Of a stretch of 64,000 nt of DNA, positions 21,429 to 32,356 are shown piece after piece. Origin of the DNA: Sciurus carolinensis (lineage: Eukaryota; Chordata; Mammalia; Rodentia; Sciuridae); contig NC_062219.1 of NCBI RefSeq assembly GCF_902686445.1, forward strand, positions 113,213,160 to 113,277,159, written 5' to 3'. The stretch's first letter is position 1, and every line of letters begins with the position of its first letter. The notes beneath the pieces are model-generated. The model ran no database searches. It worked only from the letters and a program-made list of their open reading frames with translations, and was not told the DNA's origin. Made by a program: the position numbers and the translations under genes.

Positions 21429-21481
21429 AAATATATGATATATATATAATATTTATATATATGATATACATACGATATATA
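21429..21481. repeat. (AT)n-rich low-complexity tract
   Basis: Repeated 'atatatgatatat' phrases next to the poly(A) side of a SINE. Confidence 0.8.
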
Positions 21482-21692
21482 TTTGTACTGGGGATTGAAC
21501 ACGGAGGTGCTGTATCTCTAAACTACATCCCCGTTCCTTTTTATTTTATTTTATTTTAAATTTTTGAGACAGGGTCTTTCTAAATTGCTTAAGACCTCAA
21601 TAAGTTGCTGAGGCTGGACTTTAATGTGTGAGCCTTTTACCTCGGCTTCCTGAGTTGTTGGGATTACAGGCCTGCCCTGCTGTGCCCAGCAC
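21482..21692 (-). mobile_element. B1-dID dimeric SINE
   Basis: Minus strand; ID half 'tactggggattgaacacgg', linker of TTTTA repeats, B1 half ending 'ctgctgtgcccagc'. Confidence 0.88.
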
Positions 21693-21842
21693 TGGATTAT
21701 ATTTTATTTGGTACCTTTTCTATGTTTGTGACAGAACTGGGTCCATCTCCACATTAGCTTGGTTTACCCAGTCCTGCATGTCCATGGTATTGAAGGCTCA
21801 AGCTCTATTTGTATTTATTTGTTTATTTTAATATCTATTTAT

Positions 21843-22041
21843 TTATTTGGTACTGGGGATTGAACCCAGGGGCACTTAAACATGGAGCTGCATCCCCAGC
21901 CCTTTTTATTTTGAGTCAGGGTCTCCAAAATTGAGACCTTAGGCCTTGCTAAATTGCTGAGGTTGGCTTTGAACTTGTGATCCTCCTGCCTCAGCCTCCT
22001 GAGCAACTGAGATTACAGGCATGTGCCACCACACCCAGCTT
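21843..22041 (-). mobile_element. B1-dID dimeric SINE
   Basis: Minus strand; 'tactggggattgaacccagg' to 'accacacccagctt', with an ATTT-rich tail on the left at 21811-21843. Confidence 0.9.
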
Positions 22042-22049
22042 AAGTTCTG

Positions 22050-22200
22050 TTTTTAAATTCTGGAGTCCATCTTTATTATTTCTATGACTTTGGTAAACTC
22101 TCTAAGCCTCCTTCTCCTACTATAAAATAGAAATAATAGGACATAGGAATAACAATGATCTTACACAATATGCATGTGTAGGAACTTGGTAGGTAACACT
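22050..22200 (+). mobile_element. MIR SINE remnant
   Basis: 'tgactttggtaaactctctaagcctcc' and 'tactataaaatagaaataatagg' match the MIR core order. Weak. Confidence 0.5.
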
Positions 22201-22204
22201 ATTA

Positions 22205-23029
22205 TTGATACTATCAATATAGAAAATAAGAGAAATAAAAAAGATTAACAAAGAAAATTATAAATGTTATCTGGCAGTGAGACCTATCTTCTGAAGCCAG
22301 GAATACTTCCTCCATCCATCTTAGAAATATTCTGCTTATGAACACAGGATCCTCAACCATTTTACTGCCAAAAAGTCTTTGACTTCCTGAAGAGGGTTCT
22401 GAAAAATGCCTTCCTGTAATGACTCTACCCAGGACATGGTTTAAGTCTTTGACTGCTAGAGATCAGTTCTGCCTTTTAGTATGGGTTCTGATGAGTTACT
22501 CTGTGTTCTGTTTTATTACTTGTGCTCATGGGTTAGCACCTTTCTGCTCCCTCTTCAGTGGAGAAAGAATTTTCCCTTTGTTGTCTTCTGAAGCAGAACC
22601 TCCCCCACCCCACCACATATGTGCACACACACACACACACACGCACACACACATTCACATGTACAAACATGCATACACACAGTTAGGTAGAAAGTCAAGG
22701 CCATGTCACTTCTTTGTGCAATACCATTAAATTAAAGATTAATTTCATCAGTCCAATGTTATGTGGGCTAGACATCCAATGTTATGTGGGCTAGACATAT
22801 ATTTAAATTTCCCCACGTTTCTGTTTTTGGAAATGTGACATCTTCCCTAAATAATTGCACCTTTCTTTCAACTTTCTTTTTTCCAGTTAAGATAAATGAG
22901 TCTTCTCCACACATACTCAGTATCCACCTCCAAATCCCTACCCTCCAGAAGTCAAATAACTGTTTTATATATACTAAGATACTTATCTACATGCTTATCT
23001 ATCTCATACTGCTAGATTCTGAACTTATG
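22205..23029. other. No gene recognised; (CA)n at 22622-22653
   Basis: Unique-looking sequence with a CA microsatellite. A perfect direct repeat of about 24 bp lies at 22752-22799 (the phrase beginning 'catccaatgttatgtgg' occurs twice in a row). Confidence 0.45.
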
Positions 23030-23126
23030 TGTTATGAAGACTAAATAAGAAAGTATGTATGGGAATACCCCTTAGTACCATACACTTGGCACTCAGTCAG
23101 TCCTCCGTAAATGTTGTGAATTGAGC
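23030..23126 (+). mobile_element. MIR 3' part (weak)
   Basis: 'cttagtaccatacacttggcactcagtcagtcctcc' region resembles the MIR 3' end (lowest common core followed by the cac-agtaggcgctcaat-type end). Confidence 0.4.
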
Positions 23127-23397
23127 ACATCATACTGATCTTGAATTGCTCTACATACTGAGGCCATCTTAAGCAGTTTAAAAAAACACATAGTTTATAA
23201 TTATCCTTGATGCATTTGTTTTCAGAGGGTGTATGGTATAAATCTATATCTATAATTATGCACACACAATATTGGCCTGCCAGTCTATGTTTCTATTTCT
23301 TAAATGAGACAGTGTGAGCTCTGTGAAGCCAAGAGTTATTTCTACTCTGTATTCTGAATTCCCTCTCCCACTCCAAGGGCCTTACATTCTGCACACA

Positions 23398-23479
23398 TTT
23401 TTTCCCCCAGTACTAAGGATTGAATCTGGGGCCTCTGTCATGCTAGGAAGTGCTCTACCACTAAGCCAAAATCCAGCCT
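23398..23479 (-). mobile_element. ID SINE
   Basis: Minus strand; 'cagtactaaggattgaatctgg' to 'aagccaaaatccagcc'. Diverged, with a short tail. Confidence 0.75.
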
Positions 23480-23826
23480 TGATTTCTTTTGGTACATGTG
23501 ATGATGGTCAAGGGTGGCCCTTGGTGCATGAGAGTGAACCTCCAGGACACTTGGGCGGAAATGAGTTTGTTTCCCCTACCCTCCCTGTCAGATATCGCAG
23601 CTAGTCCCCAGCAGCTCCCTTCCAACTCCCTTGCAGCATCCCTTGCTATCTGCTTCAGATCAAAAGAGAGACCAAGTATTTCCCATACTCCTTTAGAACT
23701 GACATTTCAAGTCCATCATGGAAACACATTTGGGGATCTGGAAGGCAGGAATAAGGGGGAGACCTCACTTTGCTGTTTTCTGTCATTTCTGTGGCATACA
23801 CTCATGAGGAGATGGCTCAAGCTCTT

Positions 23827-24239
23827 CTCTGTTTGTTCAACTTTGTTTTCAAGGTTAAATATTTTGTTTTCAATATCTGAGGTTCTGTCTTCCAGGTGTT
23901 CTATCCTATTGGTTATGCTTTCTATGGAGTTCTTAATTTGGTTTATTGTTTCCTTCATTTCAAGGATTTCTGTTTGGTTTTTTTCAATATCTCTAACTCT
24001 TTATTGAAATGATCTTTTGCTTCCTGTATTTGCTCTTTTAACTGTCAATTGGTGCTATCATTCAATGCCTGCATTTGCTCTTTCATCTCATCGTTTGCTT
24101 CCCTGATCATTTTAATTATGTACATTCTGAACTCCCTTTCTGTCCTTTCTTCTGCCATGCTGTCGTTGGATTTTATTGATATAACATCTAGATTTGTTTG
24201 GGGCATTTTCTTCCCTTGGTTTCTCATATTGTTCAGGAA
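23827..24239 (-). pseudogene. LINE-1 ORF1 N-terminal fragment
   Basis: Reads MRNQGKKMPQTNL from 24227 in register with ORF1 of the other LINE-1 (MNNMKKQGKK); the first ATG is changed. A frame slip lies after NDSTN (about 24045). The coiled-coil part continues to ...ENKVEQTEK, where the LINE-1 ends and host sequence begins. Confidence 0.88.
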
Positions 24240-25619
24240 TTAGTGGGTCATTAAGATATTGCAGATTTCCTCTATTGACTTATAATGTCCCTGAAGATTG
24301 CTAGTATGTCCCCTCTTATCCTTCAGTAGCCTGAAGTCTTGGAGGAAGTTGATAATGCGGTGCTCCACAAGGAAGCTGCCTCTCTAGGGTTGGTGACCCT
24401 CAGGTGGGGTATATTCCCTGATAGTGGGCAGAGGTGCCTCCACTTGTTGACCAATGGTCATCCAAAGGGGAACTAGGCTGCGGGCTGAGGCAAGGCCTGT
24501 TTGTGCCTGTGTCTCTGGTTTTACCGTCCCTGTGGGAAAACCTCACCCGGTGGGGAAGACTCACTCGGTGGGGAGGTCTCGCTGGTCAGTTCCCCTCCTA
24601 GAGGTTCCCCTCAATCTACAACTACCGCCTGGGCTGGGCTGTCTTCCTCTGCAATGTTCCCAGGAGCCTGGACCTATCTCCTGGGCCTGGGAGCCTCACC
24701 CTTCACAGACGAGTCTCCTTAGGCTGCCTCTCCTCAGAGAATCTTCCCGCAGTCCTGGAAACTTCACTCCGCCCCTAGGAGTGTCTCTGTGCGGCTCTTC
24801 CACCAAGAAGCCGCCTAGGTCCTGGGACCCTGCTCTGCACCTAATCGCCTGGCTATGCGGCCCCTCCTCTGAGCCACCACCTGGAGCCCCGTACAATAGC
24901 TCCGAGACCCAGAGACCCGCCCAGTCACTAGGAGTCCAAGCAACTCACTTCGCGTCTCCTCCTCCCACCAACCGCCCGTAGCCCTAGGCAGTCACTCCGA
25001 GTCCAAGTGACCCGCCCTGTTCCTCCTCCTCCTTGGGGTAGCCCCCAGGTGTTCAGGAGCGGTCGCTCGGAGACCAAGCGACCCACCGCGCTCCTCCTCC
25101 AGGCAGGCCACCGGTGTTCAGGGTCGCTTTGAGTCCAAAGAACTCACCACTTGCCTCCTCCTCTGGCAACCGCCTGTGGCTCTGATGCAGTCATTCCTAG
25201 ACCAAGCGACCTGCCACACTCCTCCTCTTCCTCCGGGCAACCCCCCGGTGTTCAGAAGCGGTTGCTCTGAGTCCAAACAGCTCGCCATGCAGCTCCTCCT
25301 CAGGCAGCCGCCCGGAGCCCCAGTGGTTGCTCCGAGTCCAAGCGCTGTGCTGAGCCGCCTCCTCTACGATGATCCCAGTTGTCTGTGTTTACCGCTCCAG
25401 CGGGGGGAGGGGCGTCTCACCGGGCAACTCTACTTCACAAAGTTCCCTGCGTTCCGGGGCTACCGCCCCATCCAGGACGCCTCCCCAATGGGAGAGACTC
25501 ACCCGGCGGCTTTGAGTTGGTCCCAAGTCTGTCACTATCTCCTCTTTTGAATCCTGCGTGCGTCCTGGAGCAACATGAAATGCAACCGCCCTCTAGTCCG
25601 CCATCTTGAAACCCTCCCT
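24240..25619 (-). promoter_or_regulatory. LINE-1 5'UTR / CpG-rich promoter
   Basis: CpG-rich over about 24480-25570, unlike everything else in the window. The proximal 80 bp match the other LINE-1 5'UTR, the distal kilobase does not. It contains imperfect 61-71-bp tandem units. The open frame of 175 codons on the plus strand here is a composition effect. A promoter role is inferred from its position; methylation state is unknown. Confidence 0.75.
24932..25400 (-). repeat. Imperfect ~67-bp tandem units in LINE-1 5'UTR
   Basis: The core GAG(T/A)CCAA recurs at 24932, 24999, 25070, 25131, 25199, 25269 and 25334, each followed by 'ctcctcctc' and a 'ggcaaccgcc'-like block. Confidence 0.8.
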
Positions 25620-25632
25620 GGCTCAAGCTCTT

Positions 25633-26128
25633 TTACAACAGCAGTAGCAAGAGCCAGGGTGTCTAGTTTTTAGCTTCGTGGTGCCAGAAGCAAGGTGGTT
25701 CTAGAGCTTCCTGATTCCCAACTTACTAATGATGACAAAGTAGCAGCCCCCTTCATGGGCATTCCTGCCATCTTGTTCTGGGGAGCCATTCTTAGATGCT
25801 TATTCACCAGGGCTCTTCCTACAGGCCTTCAAACAATTTTGTAAGCACTTACTTCCCTTATTAAGGGAACATTTGTTTAAATTAGCCAGAGTGGTTTCTA
25901 CTTGCTGCCTTCACCCTTTTATCCCCAGCATCTCCTGATGATGGTGTTTGCTTTCAGGGTAGAGTGCAACCATGAAGAAACCAAAATAACTGGGAAAGTA
26001 ACTGCGAAAGTCATCCATCTCACCTTCCTTGCCTGGGTCTGCAGCCACAATGCACATTTTCTAATGCTCTACTTAGCAAATAAAGAGTTGGCTGTTGGAT
26101 CTAAGGGAAAAAAAAAAAAAAAAAAAAA
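25633..26128 (+). other. Possible retrocopy or LTR 3' end with poly(A)
   Basis: AATAAA at 26079-26084, 22 bp later a 22-base A run (26107-26128). This is the layout of a polyadenylated transcript copied into the genome. No protein match seen in it. Some phrases near 25850-25900 recall old mammalian LTRs. No target duplication found after the A run, but the 5' side may be interrupted by the LINE-1 fragment. Confidence 0.35.
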
Positions 26129-26555
26129 CCAACAGTATGTACTTTTTTAGGAGAAGAGTTTTTTAAAAAAAAATTTAAAAGTAAAATGTAGTTATTTTTA
26201 TTTAAGACAGTTCCCCATCTTGAACACATTTACATTTTTTCTTCCCCCATTTAAAGCCTATTTCCTGAAAAATGTTCAGAAGATATAAGTGTCAAATATT
26301 TTCCAAGGCCATCTCATGATTCATCAGTTTATTGTTTGTTAAAATATCAGTCTCAAGACACTGACTTCAATGGGAATGTTCATCTGGATTTTGTCTTCTG
26401 ATTTACTTTATGGGTGACATGAAAATGAATTAAAAAATTAAAAAGGCAACATTTTGCTGAGTCCCTTGAGTAGCTTGTAAGAACAAAGTGAGGTTACATA
26501 GGCAACCCTCATCCTATGATGCACATATAGTTGCAGAATTTGTAACCATAAGGAG
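26129..26555. other. No gene recognised
   Basis: AT-rich. No repeat family named. Confidence 0.3.
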
Positions 26556-26668
26556 CCTTAGAGCCCTTATGTCATTTCACAGAGGAAGAGCCTGAGCCCC
26601 AGAGAAGGGAAATGACTAACCCATGTCACCAGTGGCAGAGCTTGGTCTCCTGAGGCTTACCCTTGGGT
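26556..26668 (-). mobile_element. MIR SINE
   Basis: Minus strand: 'tttcacagaggaagagcctgagcc', 'gaaatgactaacccatgtcacc', 'gtggcagagcttgg' follow the MIR complement. Confidence 0.8.
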
Positions 26669-26824
26669 GCTCTTTCTCCAGCCTTATTTTCAAGACGTCT
26701 CTTCTGATACACTTCCCTTTCCTGCTTTCCATCCTTTTCTGCTTTAGTAGGAACAGACACCTTTCCCAGTATCTCCACTAATAAGGAATACAGAGGTCAT
26801 TTAAGGAACTGAGAATTTTCTTCT

Positions 26825-26962
26825 CATTCAGAGCTCCATGGAAGTTAGGACTCTCATCCCTGTTGTGGAAATGAGGAAGGAAAAGTTCAGAAAGGGAGTT
26901 CGACTTGCCCAAGAACATATGGTTAAGATTGGAACATTGGCCTCCTGCACACCCAAGCCCGG
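26825..26962 (-). mobile_element. MIR SINE
   Basis: Minus strand: 'gtggaaatgaggaaggaaaag', 'cgacttgcccaagaacatatgg' in MIR-complement order. A second MIR 160 bp away in the same orientation. Confidence 0.7.
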
Positions 26963-26969
26963 GTCCTTT

Positions 26970-28010
26970 CTACCACATTACAATAGGTGACCTGGCACAC
27001 TGCATGAATGCACTATGCTTCTTTTGTTTTTCAGAAGCATATAGCAAGGAGAGTTTGGTTTAATTACAGGCCATCTAAGCAGAATTAATGAAGTACAAAA
27101 AGGACCTCATTAAAGAGAGCTGTCTTCTGAAAGGCAAGTCAATGACAGCTACCTTTCCAAAGTGAACATTAGAAAGAAATTCCCATGTAATTTTCCAATC
27201 ATTTAACTTCTGGATTTCTATCTATAGCATATTCGTGGGGGTGCATGTCCTTTTATGAGGGCCTGACTCAAGACTGACTTGAGGAGAAAGCTGCTAAAGG
27301 TCAGTGATCATTGTTTAAATTATTAAAGTAATATAAGCAGATTGCTGGTCTTTGAAAAGTTTAGGAAAGACAAAAAATACCCATGGTTCTACCATCCAGA
27401 ACATCATAAGAATAATATTATTATTTTACAGATTCCATATCTGACCTTTTATTAGAAGTGTTTTTTCCTTAGTTGTAAATGATCTTCCTCTAATTTCTAT
27501 AGCTTACTTGTGAATTTGTATCTTGCTTTCCCCTGGGATATTAGATCCTAAGCATTTTTCAGGCAGGACCTTGACTTCATGTACATGGTGTTTAATGGCC
27601 ACACACCCTTCCACTTCCATGGGAGCCCCCTAGGGTTTCTGAGATTCTTTGGAGGAGCCATGAACATCATTCCAGAGGGATCACACTGTCAGAGATAGCC
27701 ATGGCATTTGTTTTAGTTTCAAAAGGTAAAAAGTAGCTCAACTACTTATTTAAAACATAAATAATGTTTACAGTCAAAGAGTGGGAGAACCTCTAGGTGT
27801 GTGTGAAGTGAGCACACGAGAGTGGTGGGACTGACAAGACATCCCACTCGACATGACTCCCCTGGATCTGACACTGAAGAAGAAATCTGTCAGAAGGTTA
27901 CAAATGATTTTTATTCTTTATTATATTATTCAGTCTACACTTCTAATAAATTACAGGCTAAAAACAGAAAGAATAAGGAATATCATCAGCAAAGTATACC
28001 AAACAAATGA
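26970..28010. other. No gene recognised
   Basis: Mixed unique-looking DNA. The 27335-27460 part (accatccagaac region) has the look of an ancient repeat that I cannot assign. Confidence 0.3.
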
Positions 28011-28019
28011 AGAACATTA

Positions 28020-28347
28020 AAATTATAATTCTATAGATGATCCTGGAAAACATTATGCCAAGTGAAAGAAGTCAAATACAAAAGGACACATCTCCTATAT
28101 GTCCCTTTATATGAAATATCCAGAATAGACAAATCCATAGAGACAGGAAGCAGATACGTGGTTGCCAGGGACTGGGAGAGGGAAAATGGGGAATGACTAC
28201 TTAATGGGTTTGGGGGTTTCCTTTCAGAGTGATGAGAATGTTCTGAAAATAAATGTTGGTCATGGCTGTTCAACATTGTGAATGTACTGAATGTCACCAA
28301 TGGTGAATTTTATGTTATGTTTATTTTACACAATAAAAATTTTAATT
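28020..28347 (+). mobile_element. Old LINE-1 3' end
   Basis: Plus strand; classic L1M/L1MB 3'UTR blocks: 'acattatgccaagtgaaagaag', 'tatgaaatatccagaatagac', 'ggttgccagggactggg', 'gagtgatgagaatgttctg', ending 'cacaataaaaatttt'. 5'-truncated. Confidence 0.85.
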
Positions 28348-28677
28348 CTGAAAAACTTCCTTGAGATAGTTCTTTCCAGATATGTAAGTTGTATTTATTT
28401 TATGATTCTAATAGGAGATGTCAAAACATGTCTGATACTTTAAAAACTGATTTAAGAAGGAGGAGGAACACTTCATTTCCTGGGAATAATTATTATCCAA
28501 ACCCAAATTCCATTTCTAAATGTATTTGTGGAGAAGCATTTGCAAATGACAGCCTGAAATCATTCTCATCTCTTTGTGTTGAAACAAAATACAAAAATTA
28601 CTGAAATAAAACTGTGGCTATTTTAGGCTAAATTTGAAGAATTCTAAATATTGGACTATGAAAGCAATTTTTGTTCT
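28348..28677. other. No gene recognised
   Basis: One 71-codon frame without domain; composition like its flanks. Confidence 0.35.
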
Positions 28678-28812
28678 TTTAAAATATATATTTTAGTCAT
28701 AGATGGACACAATACCTTTATTTTATTTATTTATATGGGGTACTGAGGATTGAACCCAGTACCTCACAGTTGCTAGGAGAGTACTTTACCATTGAGCTAC
28801 AACCCTGGCCCA
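28678..28812 (-). mobile_element. Tailed ID SINE
   Basis: Minus strand; extension 'ttttagtcatagatggacac', then 'ggtactgaggattgaaccc' to 'ctacaaccctggccc'. Confidence 0.88.
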
Positions 28813-29892
28813 CAATTTTTGTCCATTTTAATGCCACAGTATGTAGTGATTTTCAATCTATTCTGAATATAGATTTGGCCCTAAGCTAAGCACAACAACC
28901 ATTACATTTAACAATGTATATTGCAAGCTATATTTTTTTACATAATTAATTTAAAATGTGTTACGTTAAAGAGGAAGTTAAAATTTGTCTTAATAACACA
29001 GTTATTACTGAAAATTGCATTAAATTAATCTTTTTCATACAATTTTAATACTGTTTTATTAAAACAAAATGTTCTACAAAAACATTAAAATGTATCAATG
29101 AATTAATTTTCATACATGTAACATTTTTAGTATTTTTAAAGTGCTTAGAACAATTTCTGGCACATAGTAAGCATGACATTTATTTGTTAAATAAAAAGAA
29201 TACAAATTTACAAAACAATATTTTAAAACACTATGTGGAGACTTGAATAGTGAAATAGATATATATATATAGGGAAAGACAGATTTGTATAATCATTCCC
29301 CCATCATTGGCTATTGAGGTTATTGCCAGAGTCTTGATTTTATAAGGATTATTGTGATAAACAATTTTCAAGCATAAAGAAGTTTCTGTAGTTTGTGATT
29401 TTTTTTTTTTTGAGATCTAGTCACAGAATTAGGGTTATTGGTGCAAAAGTTGGGAAGATGTATTACTTTGATATGTGTCATAGTTGCTGATCTTATCTGT
29501 GTGGTACTTTGTGGAATGCCCCCACTCTCAGTTAGGCTACAAAAGCCTTACCAAACTTTTATGATATTCCCAATAATGATGCAGGATAGGGAGCAGGAGT
29601 GTCCCTGTTTTCCAGATGAGTAGACTGAGTCTTGAAGGATTGAATTATTATGATTTGATATCTAGGAGGAAATATCAAGATGCCACCACAGGGCCACCAC
29701 ACAGCAAAGATAGTCTTGTGGTAAATTTCTTTCTCTTGGTTGAAGGAGGAGAAAGAGGGAGACAACCTGTTTTCACCTACAAGGAAGTTAGAGAGGGCTT
29801 ATCTTATGGACCTGGCAATCTTACACCTAAAGTTAGGAAAGACAGAAAATGAGTGGAAGTGTAGATCAAGGTTGGTTGTAGAGCTACTTGGT
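28813..29892. other. No gene recognised; possible MIR traces
   Basis: AT-rich. A MIR-like end sits at 29128-29190 ('gtgcttagaacaatttctgg', 'cacatagtaagc') and a MIR-complement scrap at 29600-29640. Nothing else named. Confidence 0.35.
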
Positions 29893-30333
29893 GTGTTCAT
29901 TTCCTAGGACTGCCTTACAAATTTCATAAACTGGGTGACTTAAACAACAGAAATTTACTTTCTCACAGTTTGGGAGGCTAGGAGACCAGCATGAAGACAT
30001 TGTCAGGGCCACATTCTTTCTGCAGACTTTAGAGGAGTTACCTTTCCTTGCCTCTTCTAGTTTCTAGTATTTGCTGGTGATCTGTGCATTTCTTGGCTTG
30101 TAGGTACATCACTCTAATCTCTGTCTTATCTTTTTCTGTCTTCACATGGCCTTCTCCATGTGTTGGTGTTTATGCAAATGTCTCTTTTTCCCCTCTTCTT
30201 GTAAGGACACCAGTCACCACTCAAGTTCAATATGAATCCATTTTAATTAGTTAATTGGTAAAAAATAATACTACCAAATAAGGTTGTCATAAAACATGAA
30301 TTTTAGGGGGACACTGTTCAACTCGGTACCCTT
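29893..30333 (-). mobile_element. MLT1-like LTR (old)
   Basis: Minus strand: starts 'ttcatttcctaggactgcc', 'aactgggtgacttaaacaac', 'tctcacagtttgggaggc', 'cttcacatggccttc', ends 'aattttagggggacac' and 'ttcaactcgg', the MLT1 complement order. Confidence 0.7.
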
Positions 30334-31189
30334 GGGTAGGAGAAGGCTGGTAATTTTGCCTACTTGGTGCTATGTAGTGGTTAGCAGAGATAACTGCTCC
30401 CAGAGGGCAAGGAGGACATCTTTGTTGTCCACAAGGCAGGGCAGAATCTTAGGAGGCTGCTGACCCAGAAGGAGCAGAGAGCCCCCCACACACTCGGAGG
30501 GTCAGATACAAGCCTATCCCATCTTCTTCCCCCGTAGTTGCTGGAAGCAGATTATAATAAACAGTTCCCATAGACAGGGTAACCAGGAACCTCGAAGGAA
30601 AAGGTGTACATGGAGCCAAGTACTAGTAACACATCATAGAAGAGATACACAAAGTGACCCAAATGTCTGATACCTAAGAAGCAGTCAACAGAACTCACAG
30701 AAGGTGATTTTAAGGAAAGTGTAGTGAAATTTTTCACAGGGACAAGAGAGACAATTTAAATCCATGAGACAAGAAGGAAGTTACAAAAAAGAAACAAGGG
30801 ATCTTGGAAATGGAAATATTTGGGGAGGGAGTAGCAGAATGAGCAAAAATGAAGAGATCTTCAATGAGCTGAAAATAATAGCCAAGGGCCTCTCCAAAAC
30901 ATTGTACAAGAACACAGAGGGAAAATATGAAAGTAATGTTTAGAAACATGAAGGATAGAACCAGAAGCTCCCAAATCTATCCACACCCATTCTAGAGCAA
31001 AATAAAAAACAAAAAAGATGAAAGATAAAAAATTCAAAATATAAAAAGGAAAAATTTCCGGAGTTGAAAAAGACACACAACTTCAAACTGTCAACTGAGT
31101 AGCATGAGTAAGAAATAACTATACCTAGATACCCAGTGGAAAATTTAAAGCAAGGAGAAAATTTTTAAGTATTCAAGGATTTTCAAAAA

Positions 31190-32020
31190 ATTTTACAATG
31201 GTCCAACAAATACATGAAAAAAATGTTCAACATATTTAGCAATTAGAGAAATGCAAATTAAAACTACACTGAAATTCCATCTCACTGCACTCAGAACGGC
31301 AATTATCAAGAATACAAGCAGCAATAAATGTTGGCAAGGATGTGGGGGAAAATGTACACTCACTCATACATTGCTGGTAGGACTTCAAATTGGTGTGACC
31401 ACTCTGGAAAGCAGTATGGAGATTCCTTAGAAAATCTGGAATGGAACCACCATTTGACCCAATTACCCCACTCCTTGGCATATATCCAAAGGACTTAAAA
31501 TCAGCATACTATAGTGAAGCAGCCACATTAATGTTCATAGCAGCTCAATTCACAATAGCTAAGCTATAGAACCAATCTAGGTGCCCTTCAATAGATGAAT
31601 GGATAAAGAAATTGTGATATATATACAGGATGAAATATTACTCAGTCATAAAGAAGAGTGAAATTATGGCATTTGCCAGGAAATGGATGGAACTGAAGAC
31701 TACTCTATTAAGTGAAATAAACCAATCCCAAAAAAACAAAGACCAAATGTTCTGATAAGCCAGTGCCGACTCACGATGGGGTAGGGGTGGGCTGGAGGTT
31801 CACCAAATTGAACAGGGAGGATGGGGGGATTGGAGGGAGGATGGGAATGGGAAAGACAGTAGAATGAATTGGACACGACTTTTCCTATGTTCATGTATGA
31901 ATACACGACCAGTGTAACTCCAAAGCATGTACAACCACAAGAATGGCAAGTTATACTTCATGTATGTATAATATATCAAAATACATTCTACTGTCATGTA
32001 TAAGTAAAAAGAACATTTTT
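31190..32020 (+). mobile_element. 5'-truncated LINE-1 (ORF2 C-terminus and 3'UTR)
   Basis: Plus strand: C-terminal ORF2 with the cysteine-motif region near 31320-31370 and the 'aatggataaagaaattgtg' block, G-rich 3'UTR at 31770-31860, and an AT-rich end of the subfamily also seen at 352-453. Several stops. The tail is a short A/T-rich mix near 32010. Confidence 0.85.
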
Positions 32021-32356
32021 TTTAAAAAAGAGATCATTAAAAAAAGAAATTAAAACACAGGAAAGTGTATTGATACTAGATTCTGCTAAAAGAGATCAAA
32101 TCTGGTAGAACTTAATACAAATAAGAAATATGGATTTCCCAAAAGAAACTATTGGAAATCTCTGAGACTGATAAAATGTATTACATTGATTTTACTTAAA
32201 AAAATTCTGCAAAGATCAATATCAGAATTCTCAATAGAATACATTGCATGCAGACAATAGAAAACTATCTTCAATATTTTGAGAGAATGTGGTAACAAAT
32301 ATAGAATTCTATAGTCAGTTAAACTGTTATTCAAGAGTGAATGCAAAATAAATTAC

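Larger units (their letters stand above)
23827..25619 (-). mobile_element. LINE-1 5' fragment lacking its 3' end, with target duplication
   Basis: Minus strand. The element starts at about 25619 with the usual 'caagatggcgg'-type 5' end, has a 1.38-kb CpG-rich 5'UTR, then about 400 bp of ORF1, and stops inside the ORF1 coiled coil at 23827. It is bounded by GGCTCAAGCTCTT at 23814-23826 and 25620-25632, a perfect 13-bp duplication. There is no poly(A) tail at its 3' end. So it seems to have been inserted already without its 3' part. Confidence 0.9.

Noticed and set aside
23489..24007. 172-codon plus-strand frame
   Set aside because: Crosses the junction between host DNA and the antisense of LINE-1 ORF1, so it cannot be a single old gene.
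24454..24981. 175-codon plus-strand frame
   Set aside because: Lies antisense within the CpG-rich LINE-1 5'UTR, where stop codons are rare because of composition.
24932..25400. CRISPR-like regular repeats
   Set aside because: Units are imperfect and tandem without unique spacers, and the genome is mammalian.
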